A stretch of DNA of 64,000 nucleotides from Adiantum capillus-veneris (GCA_014529385.2 CM043950.1:158490545-158554544); one strand, 5' to 3'. Positions 1 through 10,711 are shown, counted from the first letter of the stretch. The notes: generated by a model not told the origin, from the letters alone. Program-made: numbers and translations.

Positions 1-15
1 GCAGAGGCCAGAACA

Positions 16-228
16 GTGGACCTGACGGCTGTCCGGGATGATGAAGTTCCACTTATTCAGGTAGATTACAAGTTCAGGAAGCAGTGGGAACCTCTCTCAA
101 GCGTCATACTGGATGGAGGAGTAGGATTCAACATAATGGGAGCCCATCTTCAGCAAAGAATGGGTATCACTTCCATTCAAAGTAAGAATGGCGGATCATC
201 GAGTCGTACAAGCGACAGGCATGATTGA
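16..228 (+). pseudogene. T1 aspartic protease, N-terminal piece
   Basis: This is the start of the retropepsin-like domain. The active-site stretch reads ILDGGVGFNIM, where gypsy elements usually have a D-S/T-G followed by a hydrophobic run, so the central residue is changed. The reading continues in another frame from about 188 (ADHRVV...GMIENMQI), which indicates a 1-nt frame change near 188-195. Gag would lie upstream, outside the window. Confidence 0.6.
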
Positions 229-1948
229 AAACATGCAGATAAGAGTTGGGAGGGAAAAATTCAAAACTAGTTTCCTAGTTTTGGATGTACACGGAGCATA
301 TGGAATGCTATTAGGACGACCATGGTTAAGAACAGCACATGCTGTTCATGACTACGCAAACCAGACCTTAACCATAGAAGGGGCCAGTGGTGGCAGAATC
401 AAAATCCAGACCAACTACACCAGGAGCTGGAAAAAGGAACTGAGGCCGAAGGAGTTGTGTCAGAAATACCGAGCTAAGAAAATTGAGCGAATGCTAGCAG
501 CAATGAACATCTTTCCTTTGGCAGAAATTGATTTGAATGCAGTCCTACTAAACAAAGAACAAGCTGACAAGCAGAAGAGACAATTCCCTGATCAGTTTAC
601 TAAAGTCAATACAGGGGAAAGAATCGTTCAGCTAGCTGGAAGAATGGAGGAACCAGCTGATACTGGTAAAATAGAAGAATCAATATATTCTGAAGAGTAT
701 CCACTGAATCAGAATAATGATTCAGAGATGAATGGACCTTCTTGGGACTATGCTGAAGACTCGACCAAGCAAAAAGGAGGAGGACCAAATTGGTTGCTTC
801 CAGATGATCGGGAAGTAGAGGAGTGGAACCTGGGATCAGAGGAAAATCCCAGAATGATGAAAGTCAACAAGCACCTGAAACCGGCAATGAAGGAAAAGGC
901 AAGAAAAATGTTCCAGAACTATAAAGATGCATTTGCCTGGGAACATACAGATTTGAAGGGAGTAGATCCTGAAGTTTGTCAGCACCGAATACCATTGAAA
1001 CCAGAAGCTAGGCCAGTCAGATTGCAAAGATACCGGATGAACCCTAACTATGCAAAGAAGGTCAAGGAGGAGATTGATAATCTTCTCAAGGCTGGGTTCA
1101 TTACGGAAGTATCAAGTAGTGATTGGTTATTTCCAATAGTCGTCGTTCCTAAGAAGAATGGGAAATTGAGGGTTTGTGTCTACTATAGGAAACTAAATAC
1201 CCAGAACATTAAGGATCCGTTTCCCTTACCTTTTACTGATATGTTGCTTGATGAGATCGCAGGATATGAGATGTATAGCTTCATGGATGGTTATAGCGGC
1301 TATAACCAGTTACAGATTGCTCCTGAAGATAGGGCCAAGACCACTTTCATCACTGAGTGGGGAGCATTCATGTATCTGGTGATGCCTTTTGGCCTGTGCA
1401 ATGCACCAGCTACTTTTCAGCGGTGTATGATGGAGATGTATAATGAATTTCTTCATCGGTTCCTCACCATTTTCATGGATGACTTCACTGTCTATTCAGC
1501 TGAGGAACAACACCGTCTATTCCTAGAGATGGTTTTTAAACACTGTCAGGAGAAAAGGATTTGCTTGAATCCATTTAAATCATTATTTCTGGTTTGGAAA
1601 GGACAGCTACTGGGACATGTGGTTTCCCGCAATGGAATAGAAATGGCCAATGACAAAATACAATGTGTTCAGCAAGCTAAAGCACCTAAAACTGCTTCTG
1701 AGTTGAGTTCTTTCTTGGGGTATGTGAATTTTTATAGAAGATTTGTACACAATTTTGCTTCTCAAGCAATACCACTATATGAGCTTACAAAGAAGACCAG
1801 TAAATTCAATTGGACTGCTGAGTGTGAGGAGAGTTTCCAGAATTTGAAAAAAGCCATTACCAGTAAACCAGTCCTCAGGCAGCCGAATTGGGATATTATT
1901 TTTCATGTACATGTAGATGCTTCAGGATTGGCAATGGGGCAATATTAG
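188..1948 (+). pseudogene. T1 protease C-terminus and reverse transcriptase
   Basis: The 586-residue frame opens with the second half of the protease (YGMLLGRPWLR, the conserved flap/C-terminal motif of plant gypsy proteases). A linker and the RT follow from about residue 260. Visible RT motifs are the HRIPLKPEARPVR entry, VVVPKKNGKLRVCVYYRKLN, the MPFGLCNAPATFQR motif and the active site FMDD at residues 429-432. After the RT come the thumb motif SFLGYVNFYRRF and the connection domain. The frame ends at a TAG created by a 1-nt shift near 1935, where RNase H continues in the next frame. The first methionine is only the first ATG of the frame; the native product would be a longer polyprotein. 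Confidence 0.85.
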
Positions 1949-2412
1949 CTCAGCCAAATGGCAGAACGGATTATCCGGTCTATTTTGCTAGTCAGAGATT
2001 CAGTCAGGCTGAACAAAGCTATAAGACTACTGAAAGAGAAGCCCTCGGAATGGTTTTTAGCGATACAAAGTTCAGGCATTACCTATTGGGGAAGTTATTC
2101 CATTTTTATGTGGATCATCAAGCTCTTCTGTTTCTGATTAACAAAGTCATTATTCAAGGCAGGCTGATAAGATGGATGATGTTCCTTATGGAATTTGAAT
2201 TCAGAATTTTCCATAAGCCTGGCCGAAACCACTGTGGAGCTGACTTTCTTTCCAGAAGTACAGAAGGATATTCGGAATCACCTCTGAGAGATGAACCAGT
2301 GGATGTTGATTTATTTCAGTTAAAAGCAGAAGAATCAGTGGATCCTGAATGGTATGATATTTATCAATTCCTTTCCCAAGGTGCCTTTCCAGAGGATTGG
2401 AAGCAGAATTAG
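1888..2412 (+). pseudogene. T1 RNase H domain
   Basis: This frame carries on from RT after the frame change. It contains the gypsy RNase H series: the strand with DA(S)G is at the end of the previous frame, then AILAQPNG, VYFASQRF, the YKTTEREALGMVF helix, the FYVDHQALLFL acidic site, and the terminal HKPGRNHCGADFLSR motif. It ends at an in-frame TAG, and a TGA follows near 2470 in a sequence that otherwise runs on to integrase. Both are point losses of a formerly continuous polyprotein. Confidence 0.8.
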
Positions 2413-2472
2413 AAGAAGGCTCTGATCATAAAAAGGCTGAAATTTACCATCATTGGGGGAGCACTTTATTGA

Positions 2473-2781
2473 TTGGGAGTGGATGGTATACTTCGGAGAT
2501 GTGTCCCTATGGAGGGAAGAATGCAAGTTATCTCAGAAGCGCATAATGGAGAGTCTGGGGGACACTTTTCCAACGAAGTGACCTACAAGAAGATTCTGCA
2601 AGTAGGTATGTGGTGGCAAACAATGATTGCTGATGTCAAAAGCTTTTGTAAAACTTGTGACATATGCCAAAGAATGGGCCGACCAACAGCGACCAACAGC
2701 TGCAGACATGACTCCCTTAATGCCAATACAACCATTGGGAGTATTCATGAAATGGGGACTGGATTTTATGGGACCTTTTAA
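2473..2781 (+). pseudogene. T1 integrase zinc-binding domain
   Basis: The HHCC zinc-finger of a gypsy integrase is visible: ISEAHNGESGGHFS supplies the two histidines and CKTCDICQRMG the two cysteines. The frame leaves the integrase reading after GRPTATN because a 10-bp unit (GACCAACAGC, 2681-2690 and 2691-2700) is exactly duplicated, which moves the frame by one. The catalytic core continues in the frame beginning at 2627. Confidence 0.75.
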
Positions 2782-3160
2782 GAAGGTGACTCCCAGGAAG
2801 AACAAATACATCGTGATGGCTACTTGTTATGTTACCAAGTGGGTTGAAGCTAAAGCTCTTCCTGACAATACAACCAAGTCAACTGCAAGGTTTTTGTTTG
2901 AGAATATTGTCTACCGATATGGATGTCCAGTGGAAATTGTGACCGATCAAGGGACACATTTCATCAATGATACTATGGAAATCCTATTGGATATGCTTTC
3001 AGTCAAGCATCGAAAATCTACTCCTTACTATCCCAGATGCAATGGACAGGCTGAAAGTAGTAATAAGACAATTAAGACTATTCTCACTAAGGTGGTGCAA
3101 AAGAAACCAGACCAATGGGATTTGAAGCTTCAGACTACTCTCTGGGCTTATAGCTTATAA
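2627..3160 (+). pseudogene. T1 integrase catalytic core
   Basis: The DDE core is present with all three acidic residues: GLDFMGP (first D), IVTDQGTHF (second D) and NGQAESSNKTIK (E). LWAY near the end is the usual lead-in to the GMTPF motif. The frame stops at a TAA caused by an exact 7-bp duplication (GCTTATA at 3146-3152 and 3153-3159); without the extra copy the reading would run into the next ORF. The enzyme would insert element DNA into the nuclear genome, but this copy is broken. Confidence 0.85.
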
Positions 3161-3173
3161 GGTAACTACTGGA

Positions 3174-3737
3174 ATGACACCATTCAGAATGGTGTATGGT
3201 ACTGAAGTTGTGGCTCCTATGGAGTTTGTAATCCCCAGTCTGAGAATGGATGTAAAGTATGGACTAGACTACAACCATAATCTTAAGAAAAGGTTGGATG
3301 AAATGATGCACTTAGATGAACTAAGGCAAAGAGCTATATTGGAACAAGAAATTGTTCAACAAAGAAGGAAGCACTGGCATGATCGCCGAATTAAAGTCCG
3401 AGAATTCCATAAAGGAAACTTAGTGCTTCTATATCAGTATAAATTGGGTCCAAAGAAGCCGAATTTGAAGATTTCCTGGGCAGGACCTTTTGATGTAGAT
3501 TGGGTCTTCTCAAATGGCACAGTCAGATTAAAAGATTTATCTGGACTAATGTTGCTGGGAGTATATAATGGAGCAAAGATCAAACTTTATTATTCAGAGA
3601 CCAGAGAATCTGAGTTAGAAGAAGTCACTAAGGAATTGGAGGTTGTTGATCAAGAGATACCAGAATCAGATATTTTTGGCCTTTTCCATGTACAACCAGT
3701 TCCAGATTCAGAACCAGTATCTGAAGAATCAGATTAG
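3174..3737 (+). pseudogene. T1 integrase C-terminal region
   Basis: The frame starts at the conserved GMTPFRMVYGTEVV motif that ends the gypsy integrase core. It then passes through the basic helix QQRRKHWHDRRIKVREF and the GPKKPNLKISWAGPFDV segment typical of the GPY/F module. I see no chromodomain, which is expected for Tat/Athila and not for chromoviruses. The tail is acidic (SEPVSEESD) and ends at TAG, 24 bases before the next long ORF. Confidence 0.75.
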
Positions 3738-3761
3738 GCTGATTTAAGAACCAGTACCACT

Positions 3762-6323
3762 ATGGTCCAGGCAGAGTGGGAACCAGCAGTTCAGAACCAA
3801 TATGAACACACTTTCCAGATTTTAAGTGGCCAACGGTCAAGTGGTATGCCCATGACAATTATTACAAGGATGGGTTGCAGTCTTGTCCAATGCATGTTTG
3901 CCACGACAGCGACGGTGCACACAAGTCTAGGAGCGGCGAGTAGTGGAGCTTTTACGGCGCGAACACGTATAACAGTCAGAAGAGTTAGCATTTTTCCTCA
4001 TAAATCTCCTGCACAACGCTTTCCTCCTGTCAACCATTCGCCATCGCCGAGCTCTGAGGTTTCTTCGCTACAGCCGCAAACTTCGACCTCTGACGAGATA
4101 GTTGACGGTCAAACAGCCTTACCAACGACACCAGGCAACGGCTTTAACACAAGTAAGTCCTCTTCGCCTTCGCCTTCGCCTATTTCATCGTCGTCGACCT
4201 CACAGTGTATGGGTAGACGGAAACGCTCAAAGAAGATGCAGGAAACTCTTGAAGAAACCCAGGCTATAGTTGTTGAGGCAAAGGCAAGCCTTCTTGTTCT
4301 CTCATACAGTAAAATCCAAAGATATGTCTTTACTGATCACGCAATGACTTTGCTACAACTCTGGGATTTGCGAGTTGTGTTGCAAGACACAAGGATTGCT
4401 TTTCAGACAGATATTATTAAGCAAGTTCTTGATTCCTTTGATGCTGAAACTAGCAGTGCTATGATAAATAATAGGAAGGTGTCAGTGACACCAGAGGCCA
4501 TTGCATTTGCATTTCGGATGCCTAATGAGCCCAAGCCGTCTATGGCAACTGCACAGCAAATAAGTACTGCTCTCAAGGAGGATGAAACAGCTAGAAAGAA
4601 GCGCAAGGCAAGTGCTCAAGGAGTTCCAGTAGCAGGACTGGAAGCCTCCACTGCTTACAGGTTTGTAGTCGAAGCAGTCAGTCTTAAGAATAACCCAACG
4701 TATGTGTCAGAGAAATTATTTGCTATGCTATTGGCCAAGATACTGGATCCACAAGTCCATATCAACCTGTGTCAAATACTCTCGCATAATGTACTCCAAC
4801 AAACTGCCAAACTGAAATCTCAAACTGTTTTCAAGGCATGGTATGTTTGGCAATTTCTGTATTGGGCTACTGCTGCAGATGTTAATGAGCAGGTAAAGCA
4901 GGCATGGAGTGAGCAGCCCATTTCTGAACCAAAGAAGATTGAACTGTCCTCAGACAACGAGGAAACGGACAGTCAAACAATTTCCAAGGACTTGAAAAGG
5001 AAAGCCACTGCAAAGGAAGCTGGCAGTTCAAAGAAAACAAGAATTACACTAACCAAAAGCAGTGAATTCTTGAAGCAAATCAAAAGCCAGGTTCGGGCAG
5101 CGAGCACTGAGACAACTGCACATGATCAGTCAGTTGTCAAACATACAGTTGCTACTGGTTTTGGGAAAGATAGGGTAAAGCCAGTCACTGAGGAGAAGGT
5201 ACCAGACCAGTCAGGAGACAAAGGCAAGAATCAACTGGATAAGGGGAAAGGTCCAGCGTCCTCAACTGTGTCTGAAACAGTTCTGGTTATTTCTGGACAC
5301 CCTCTGCAACTGGTTAAAAAGGATAAGTTGCAGCAAATGCAAACTCAGAAATTGAGAGGGCATCTCTTACTCACCAAAACTGATTATGCATCTCTACCTT
5401 ATGTGGCTCCTGTGGCAATATATGAACCTGTCGATTCTGATCCAACCACGGTCAAAGACAGATGTTCAGTACTAATACAGTCTTCTTGGAATACCATTGT
5501 CAGTTGTATGGGACAATTGGTGGAGGCTGCTGGATCAGAAGACGAGATCAAAAAGCTTAAGGTTGATTTGGCAGAAGCACATCATCAGATTGCAACACTC
5601 CAGAAAGCCCAGGAAGTGCAGAACATACAACACAGGGTACTGGAAGCTCAATCAGAAAGAGCTCAGGAGTTGTTGAACAAAAAGCTAGCCAAAGCTGAGT
5701 CTGAAATTATGATCATAAAAAGTCAAAGGAATGAGGCACTGAGAGCTGCAGAGCGAGCTGAGGCAGGGCTCAGAATGAAGCGGGCAGAATTCTGGAAGCC
5801 GCTAATGCACCATACAGCTCTGAAGCGTTCGCTGACTGACAGATACATCTACAATAGCCTGTTTGAAATTTTAAACCCCGCAGGCAATGCTGTTTTTGAC
5901 CTAGAAAATTTAAAGTCCTTAATGGAAAGTCTGCAGAATGATTTACAGGACAAGGTGGGTGAGTTCCATAATGCTCTGATGAACCAAGCCATAATGGATT
6001 ATATTGAGCAACAGACTTCCCCGGATGAGGAAGAAGAAGATGAACCTGATCAGGAGGAGGATGATGTAGAGACTTGGCATACAAAGGATGATGATGATGC
6101 CCCACCACCATCCCCACCCCCAGGACCTGGTACTGGTGGGACAGGGCCAGATGAAGGAGGCCAGTCAAGCCAGACCAACCAGACTAGTCTGAGGGACATC
6201 AGGAAGGACAAGAAACTGAACACCAATCGGGTCATCAGTAGACTAAAGAACAACAACCCAGTAACATTGGGAATCAGTCCACGGATCAGTCCCATCATAG
6301 CAGAGAGGCTAAAGGGAAAATGA
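3762..6323 (+). CDS. T1 3' ORF A: long coiled-coil protein of unknown function, downstream of integrase
   Basis: The 853-residue frame is uninterrupted, in contrast to the broken pol before it. Visible parts: a Ser/Pro-rich N-terminus (about 60-150), a basic GRRKRSKK patch, and a globular middle (about 170-380) with hydrophobic-rich stretches such as KAWYVWQFLYWATAADV. A Lys/Ser-rich region follows (about 385-500), then a long coiled coil (about 595-690; KKLKVDLAEAHHQIATLQKA onward), an acidic run and a Pro/Gly segment (about 760-800). No membrane anchor or signal peptide is apparent, so it does not look like the env-like ORF of Athila. Its TGA overlaps the ATG of the next ORF (ATGA at 6320-6323). 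The first 80 residues may not be translated as written. I do not recognise the family. Confidence 0.6.
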   Translation: MVQAEWEPAVQNQYEHTFQILSGQRSSGMPMTIITRMGCSLVQCMFATTATVHTSLGAASSGAFTARTRITVRRVSIFPHKSPAQRFPPVNHSPSPSSEVSSLQPQTSTSDEIVDGQTALPTTPGNGFNTSKSSSPSPSPISSSSTSQCMGRRKRSKKMQETLEETQAIVVEAKASLLVLSYSKIQRYVFTDHAMTLLQLWDLRVVLQDTRIAFQTDIIKQVLDSFDAETSSAMINNRKVSVTPEAIAFAFRMPNEPKPSMATAQQISTALKEDETARKKRKASAQGVPVAGLEASTAYRFVVEAVSLKNNPTYVSEKLFAMLLAKILDPQVHINLCQILSHNVLQQTAKLKSQTVFKAWYVWQFLYWATAADVNEQVKQAWSEQPISEPKKIELSSDNEETDSQTISKDLKRKATAKEAGSSKKTRITLTKSSEFLKQIKSQVRAASTETTAHDQSVVKHTVATGFGKDRVKPVTEEKVPDQSGDKGKNQLDKGKGPASSTVSETVLVISGHPLQLVKKDKLQQMQTQKLRGHLLLTKTDYASLPYVAPVAIYEPVDSDPTTVKDRCSVLIQSSWNTIVSCMGQLVEAAGSEDEIKKLKVDLAEAHHQIATLQKAQEVQNIQHRVLEAQSERAQELLNKKLAKAESEIMIIKSQRNEALRAAERAEAGLRMKRAEFWKPLMHHTALKRSLTDRYIYNSLFEILNPAGNAVFDLENLKSLMESLQNDLQDKVGEFHNALMNQAIMDYIEQQTSPDEEEEDEPDQEEDDVETWHTKDDDDAPPPSPPPGPGTGGTGPDEGGQSSQTNQTSLRDIRKDKKLNTNRVISRLKNNNPVTLGISPRISPIIAERLKGK

Positions 6324-7669
6324 AGGTTCAAGATGAAGGACCAGTAAATGATCATCAGCATTCACTGCAACTCATTACCTTGAATAAGCAGTTGAGACAT
6401 CAACAGGCCTCCATCACCAGACAATATCTGGAGGATGATGCTCTCTGGAATGATTTAGAAAGGTTCCAAAGATTATATGTGGGAGCCAGGAAAATGGTAT
6501 AACATTGGAAATCTGCTGCTTTCCATGATAAAGAAGCTTGTAGACTACCTGCGCATCCTAGTACAGTTCAGTTGTTGGAACGAGTTCCAGAATGGATACT
6601 CAATGCTGATGAGAAAGTGGTAAACCCGCACTGGCAAAGACAGTCTATTGCAGATTGTCAGTCGTTAGCTCTAGAACTGGAACTTTTGTTGGGTAACAAA
6701 CCAACTTACTGTTGCATGAAGGACGTTAGGGTCCAACTTAAGGATGTTCTGGTACAACTGCAAACTCCTAGAGGAGTTTTGGACCAGAGAGTGAAAGCCA
6801 TCCTGGAGGACCAGACAGCCACTAGCAAAGGACCTCAAACGCGAATGTCAGTCGGAGCACAGGAAACTACTCTCGGAACTCTATTCCAACTAGTAAGAAT
6901 TACTAGGAAGATGATGCAACAAGAGAACCAGGCAGTTATGGATTTCCTAGAATTTGTGCCTGATTCTCCAGTTCTCTTGTATGCTGTTCCAGCAAGAGAA
7001 ACTGAGTTGCCAAGATTTTTTCCAGCGCTGTATCCTCAATATCAAGAACCAGTTGATCGACTCACATATTTCAAAACAACTGATGAGCTTAGGGATTGGT
7101 ATGAGCGCTCAGCTGTGGAATGGAAGACTTGGCAAACATTGCTCAATGATGCTCTTAAAATCAATGACATTGCAATGAAGGAAGAGCTACAAAGGATTCA
7201 GCTGTGTATGGGCCAGTGGAAGATTCAGGTCAAAGGATTGACTAAGATTACTAATCAGCTACTACAGCTCACGGTCGAATCTTCCAAACTGCATGAGAAA
7301 GACATTGCAGCAAAGCCGGGTTTGGCACTGTTGTACAGGGAGATGGCTGAGATTCTTTTCGAAGCTCGCGTCAAAACCAATCAGCCTCTTCCAGAAGGAT
7401 GGATCCATACTGCTTCGCATTGTCATAAACTGGCCAGAACCAGACTGAGCAAGGGCAGGCGTACACTCTATGATCTTGACACCAAAACCTATCATTCTCT
7501 CACACCTTATGAGGTAGAGATGACCACAGACCGGCGGGATCAACTTGAGCAGGAGTCCATTCACCGACTGATTCAGAAGGAGAATGCTGATGCTCGGACT
7601 TCTCAGGCACCAACACGGTCAAAGAGCAAGGGCAAAAGGAAGACAGTCCAATGGAAGGATACTGGGTAG
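6320..7669 (+). pseudogene. T1 3' ORF B: basic protein of unknown function, one in-frame stop
   Basis: One frame of about 450 codons runs from the ATG that overlaps the stop of ORF A to TAG at 7667-7669. A single in-frame TAA at 6500-6502 interrupts it, followed by clean coding to the end. A CAA-to-TAA change is the simplest cause. The product is rich in Gln, Leu and charged residues, largely helical by composition, and ends in a strongly basic tail (RSKSKGKRKTVQWKDTG). I cannot name a domain. The ATGA overlap could reflect termination-reinitiation or an old frameshift joining A and B into one polypeptide. Expression presumably depends on the element's genomic RNA. Confidence 0.5.
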
Positions 7670-7935
7670 TTCTATCTCAGAATTCAGGGGTGACTTTTCT
7701 TCTCAGCAGGTAGGGAGAGATGACAGCTCCACCTTGGCCTTTCTAGAGCTCTGCATCCTTCACCATCTTCTCAATGTCAGACTCTGACAATCCACCAGAA
7801 GATGGCTTGTCAACATCAGAACCAGACAATGGATTTTCCAGTTCCACATCAGAACTAGACGATGGATTTTTCAGTTTCACATCAAAATCAGACATAAGAA
7901 TTTTTCAAAAATTTTGGTATCTTGCCAAAATTCAC
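7670..7935 (+). other. T1 untranslated 3' segment with a 33-bp repeat
   Basis: No convincing gene lies between ORF B and the polypurine tract. Two imperfect copies of a 33-bp unit lie side by side (about 7817-7849 and 7850-7882), encoding a Ser/Asp-rich stretch in one frame if read. The short frame beginning at 7774 would be acidic and is probably fortuitous. Confidence 0.4.
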
Positions 7936-7950
7936 GAAAGAAGGGAAGGA
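7936..7950 (+). promoter_or_regulatory. T1 polypurine tract
   Basis: Fifteen consecutive purines (GAAAGAAGGGAAGGA) stand directly before a TG that opens the proposed LTR. This is the usual position of the plus-strand DNA primer in LTR elements. Confidence 0.7.
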
Positions 7951-8450
7951 TGTAGATGGCTAGAGAGTCACCATGTGGGAACGTGTTCTTAGAAGATGGG
8001 TAGCGAATCACTTAGTAATTACTAGAGTAATTACTATAGTAAACCCGAAGCATATAAATAGGGCCCATTACATTGATATCGGGTTGGCAATTGTAATCAC
8101 TTATATTAGCGCTTTGGGCTGTAATTGCACTTGAGCATCAGTGGCAATATTGTTGGCTATACTTTTTCTCTCTAATCATATTCAGTGTAATCTCAATCAT
8201 GGTATATATTCAGTGATACTTACTTCTCAACAGTCTTCTGAATCTGAATCTGAATCTCAACTTTATTCTAGTCTATAAGTCTGATTCTCATTTCAGTATC
8301 CACATTTCAATCTAGTCTCTGATTTCTGTCTAGTCTGTTGTCTGAAATCTTTCCACACGAGTAGCTGAAATCCTTCAACACTGGAATTAGCTGTCTCAAG
8401 AGATCAGCTCCAATTCGAGTGGCCTTTCTAGCCACTTCTTCTTCTTAACA
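7951..8450 (+). repeat. T1 3' LTR (proposed, 500 bp)
   Basis: The segment begins TGTAGATGG right after the polypurine tract and ends CTTCTTAACA, giving TG...CA ends. It contains TATAAATA at 8053-8060 followed by the CT-rich leader expected of an R/U5 region. Immediately after 8450 the sequence reads as an exon of a different, minus-strand gene, which supports this boundary. The 5' LTR is outside the window, so the call rests on position and motifs alone. Confidence 0.65.
8053..8060 (+). promoter_or_regulatory. TATA box in T1 LTR
   Basis: TATAAATA followed by GGGCCC lies 103 bp into the LTR, in an arrangement typical of a U3/R border. Transcription would start roughly 25-35 bp downstream. Confidence 0.5.
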
Positions 8451-9888
8451 TTGTTTAGTCCAAATGCATCAAGCTTAGCATTTTCCTTGGATATAAATGC
8501 ATTGAACTCATCCTAAAACAATAATACCTTCTTGAAACCATGAAAAATACATACATTTCTAGGTATTATCTTCCAGAGAAGTTTAGAGATCAATCCACAT
8601 GGAGTGTTGTACTATGGTGCAACACCATTGTAATACCTTGCCTCCATAGCTATCTCCACCTTGTCTCACTCTCTCATGTCGGGTATCAAATTGTCAAGAA
8701 TTGACTCTTTGTTTTCTATACCATATTTTTGAAGCATATAAACCTCATGAGTAATATTTGGCATGACATGCACCCTAGAAATGTTGTAATTCGGAACAAG
8801 ACAAAACTATGCAGACAAGCATCTAAACAAAACATGAGAGTCAGTTTAGCAATTATTGGACTTACGCGTTGGAGGTATCAAGTGCAAGTAGAAAATTTGT
8901 TTTTTTGGCTTTAGACAACTCAAGGAAGTGGCATTGAACACTATTGCACATTGTCCAAGTACTCTATCACACAAAAAACATAATCATAAGTTTTAAAGAC
9001 AAAGCTTCAAATCTAAGAAAGTAAAAAATCTAGAAGATCTTACTATCTTTGATTCTCGTCCACCAAGTTTTCAATCTATGATTTCCATCCCAAACCAAGA
9101 ACTTTTTGCCTTTAAGCTCTTGCCACTCTTTTCCAAGTGCCCTCACAAACTCAGCATTTTGTTCGCGCCAAAGTGGGCCCCACTCCTCCAAATTTTCTAT
9201 TGTTGTAGGTATGGTATCCCCTCTAGAATCCATAATTGACACAAGAAAGTATCCCATAATTTCAAAATATCTAGTAGAATCAAATGAGAAAATAAGCCAT
9301 TTGATATTATTTCTACCATACCTAACAACTTCATGTACCACCAATCGACAAAGAGGAACAAGAGGCTCGACAATGTCCTCTTCTTGACATAAAACCATCT
9401 CAAGACATCCTTTCAAGCCAAGAGAGATTTTCTTGCCTAGGTGTCTTGAGTGCTTCTTCTGCATTGCCATCGTCCCCCTCTTAATCACTATTATAATTAT
9501 CGTCTTCATTTTAATGAAGATCTTCAACATGAACATTAGTCTCTGCAGAGAAACAAATTACACAAGCATTCACGATCAAAACACCTACAAGAAAATAAAA
9601 ATTAAAATAAAGGTTAGTATATGATATTTCAACGTTATCGATGATCTCTATATCATCCTCGATGTTGTTTGAGTCCTCATCAACTTGAGCCTCGTCAATG
9701 AAAACACATATTTTGAAAACACAACATTTTTGTTTGGGAGGGGTGTCCAAGGGTTGGATATGTGATGATGCCTTTTGATCAATTGTCCTATTAAGGATAC
9801 AACCCAATCTCAACTTCATGCTTACTCCACTATTGCTAAATGGTGATACTCGTGGTTTTCTCTTCTTGTTATCCCTCTTAGACACCAT
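8451..9888 (-). pseudogene. broken multi-exon gene with a ParB-like DGNHR motif
   Basis: Several minus-strand exon-like blocks with good splice sites line up. First comes an N-terminal block from ATG at 9888 (basic, then acidic), then a block about 9040-9500 holding NLEEWGPLWREQNAEFVRAL and VWDGNHRLKTWWTRI. Next is an in-phase block ILGQCAIVFNATS...DTSNA bounded by GTAAGA/GTAAGT donors. A further block (VHVMPNITHEVYMLQKYG...) carries a TGA and a TAG, and a last block DEFNAFISKENAKLDAFG touches the T1 LTR at 8451. DGNHR is the hallmark of the ParB/sulfiredoxin-like fold, where it lies in the nucleotide-binding loop. That link is inference from one motif. A frame change near 9480-9536 and the stops indicate decay; T1 interrupts the 3' side. 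Confidence 0.45.
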
Positions 9889-9903
9889 TATCTACACATC
9901 AAA

Positions 9904-9980
9904 TAATTTAAATTTAAATCAATATTATCTAATTTAAATTTAAATCAATATTATCTAATTTAAATTTAAATCAATATTAC
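9904..9980. repeat. 26-bp tandem repeat, three copies
   Basis: Three consecutive copies of an AT-only-rich 26-mer (TAATTTAAATTTAAATCAAT plus ATTATC), the third ending ATTAC. It lies just upstream of the ATG of the ParB-like gene, in its promoter side. Confidence 0.9.
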
Positions 9981-10097
9981 ATATAAAACGTACTACCTTT
10001 TACTTCAACCTAATATTAAACATAGTTCATGCTTTTCTCCTTTTGTACTCCATATATTAAAGATAATATGCACAATTAACATCATATTATACAAATA

Positions 10098-10205
<108 letters not shown>

Positions 10206-10418
10206 CTATAGTATATATACTAATTAGAACATAATAAATATATAATATATATAAAATACTATACTATGTATAGTATCATACTATAAACTATATATAATAC
10301 TATAATATATTATACAACACATAATAACCTTGTAGTATAATAGTATATAGTTTATAATATTATACATTATAGTTATGATATTTGTAAGGTGTGAGTTTTG
10401 TACTAGAGTACTAGAGTA

Positions 10419-10709
10419 TGGGTCAAGGAGAGGAAAGGTGGAATTATCCCACATGGAGTGGTGCAAAGATGTAGAGCTACTTAAAGCTCATTTCATGGAT
10501 GAATAAACCAAGTTTATTTTTCATTACATCTCCCCTGTTTAGGGTGAGCTTGTGATGGCTTAGCAAATAATCAAGATATGTTTATGAGTCCAAGTTAATT
10601 AATCTTGGAACCTAATTCGCTTGAGTGATAATCTAGCCAACACACACTCACTTGTGTGCACGATAATTCTCTTTCATCCACCCTAGATAGCACGATTGCA
10701 TTCCCATCA
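10419..10709 (+). repeat. R1 5' LTR
   Basis: TG...CA ended, 291 bp, clearly alike to 12402-12696 throughout with scattered substitutions and small indels, hence an old insertion. Contains the conserved block AAGTTAATTAATCTTGGAAC and ACACACACTCACTTGTGTG near its 3' end. Confidence 0.85.
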
Positions 10710-10711
10710 AG

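Larger units (their letters stand above)
1..8450 (+). mobile_element. T1: Ty3/gypsy retrotransposon, Tat/Athila-like, 5' end outside the window
   Basis: Seen in order on + are protease, reverse transcriptase, RNase H, integrase, two further long ORFs, a polypurine tract and a probable 3' LTR. The gypsy order (RT-RNase H before integrase) and FMDD in place of YLDD at the RT active site fit the plant Tat/Athila group. Pol is split by at least four frame changes and several stops, so this copy is not autonomous. Gag and the 5' LTR would lie left of base 1, so LTR divergence cannot be measured. The 3' end abuts an exon of a broken host gene at 8451. Confidence 0.85.

Noticed and set aside
3791-6361. 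Minus-strand frames opposite ORF A and ORF B
   Set aside because: They are shadows of the plus-strand coding, without motifs of their own.
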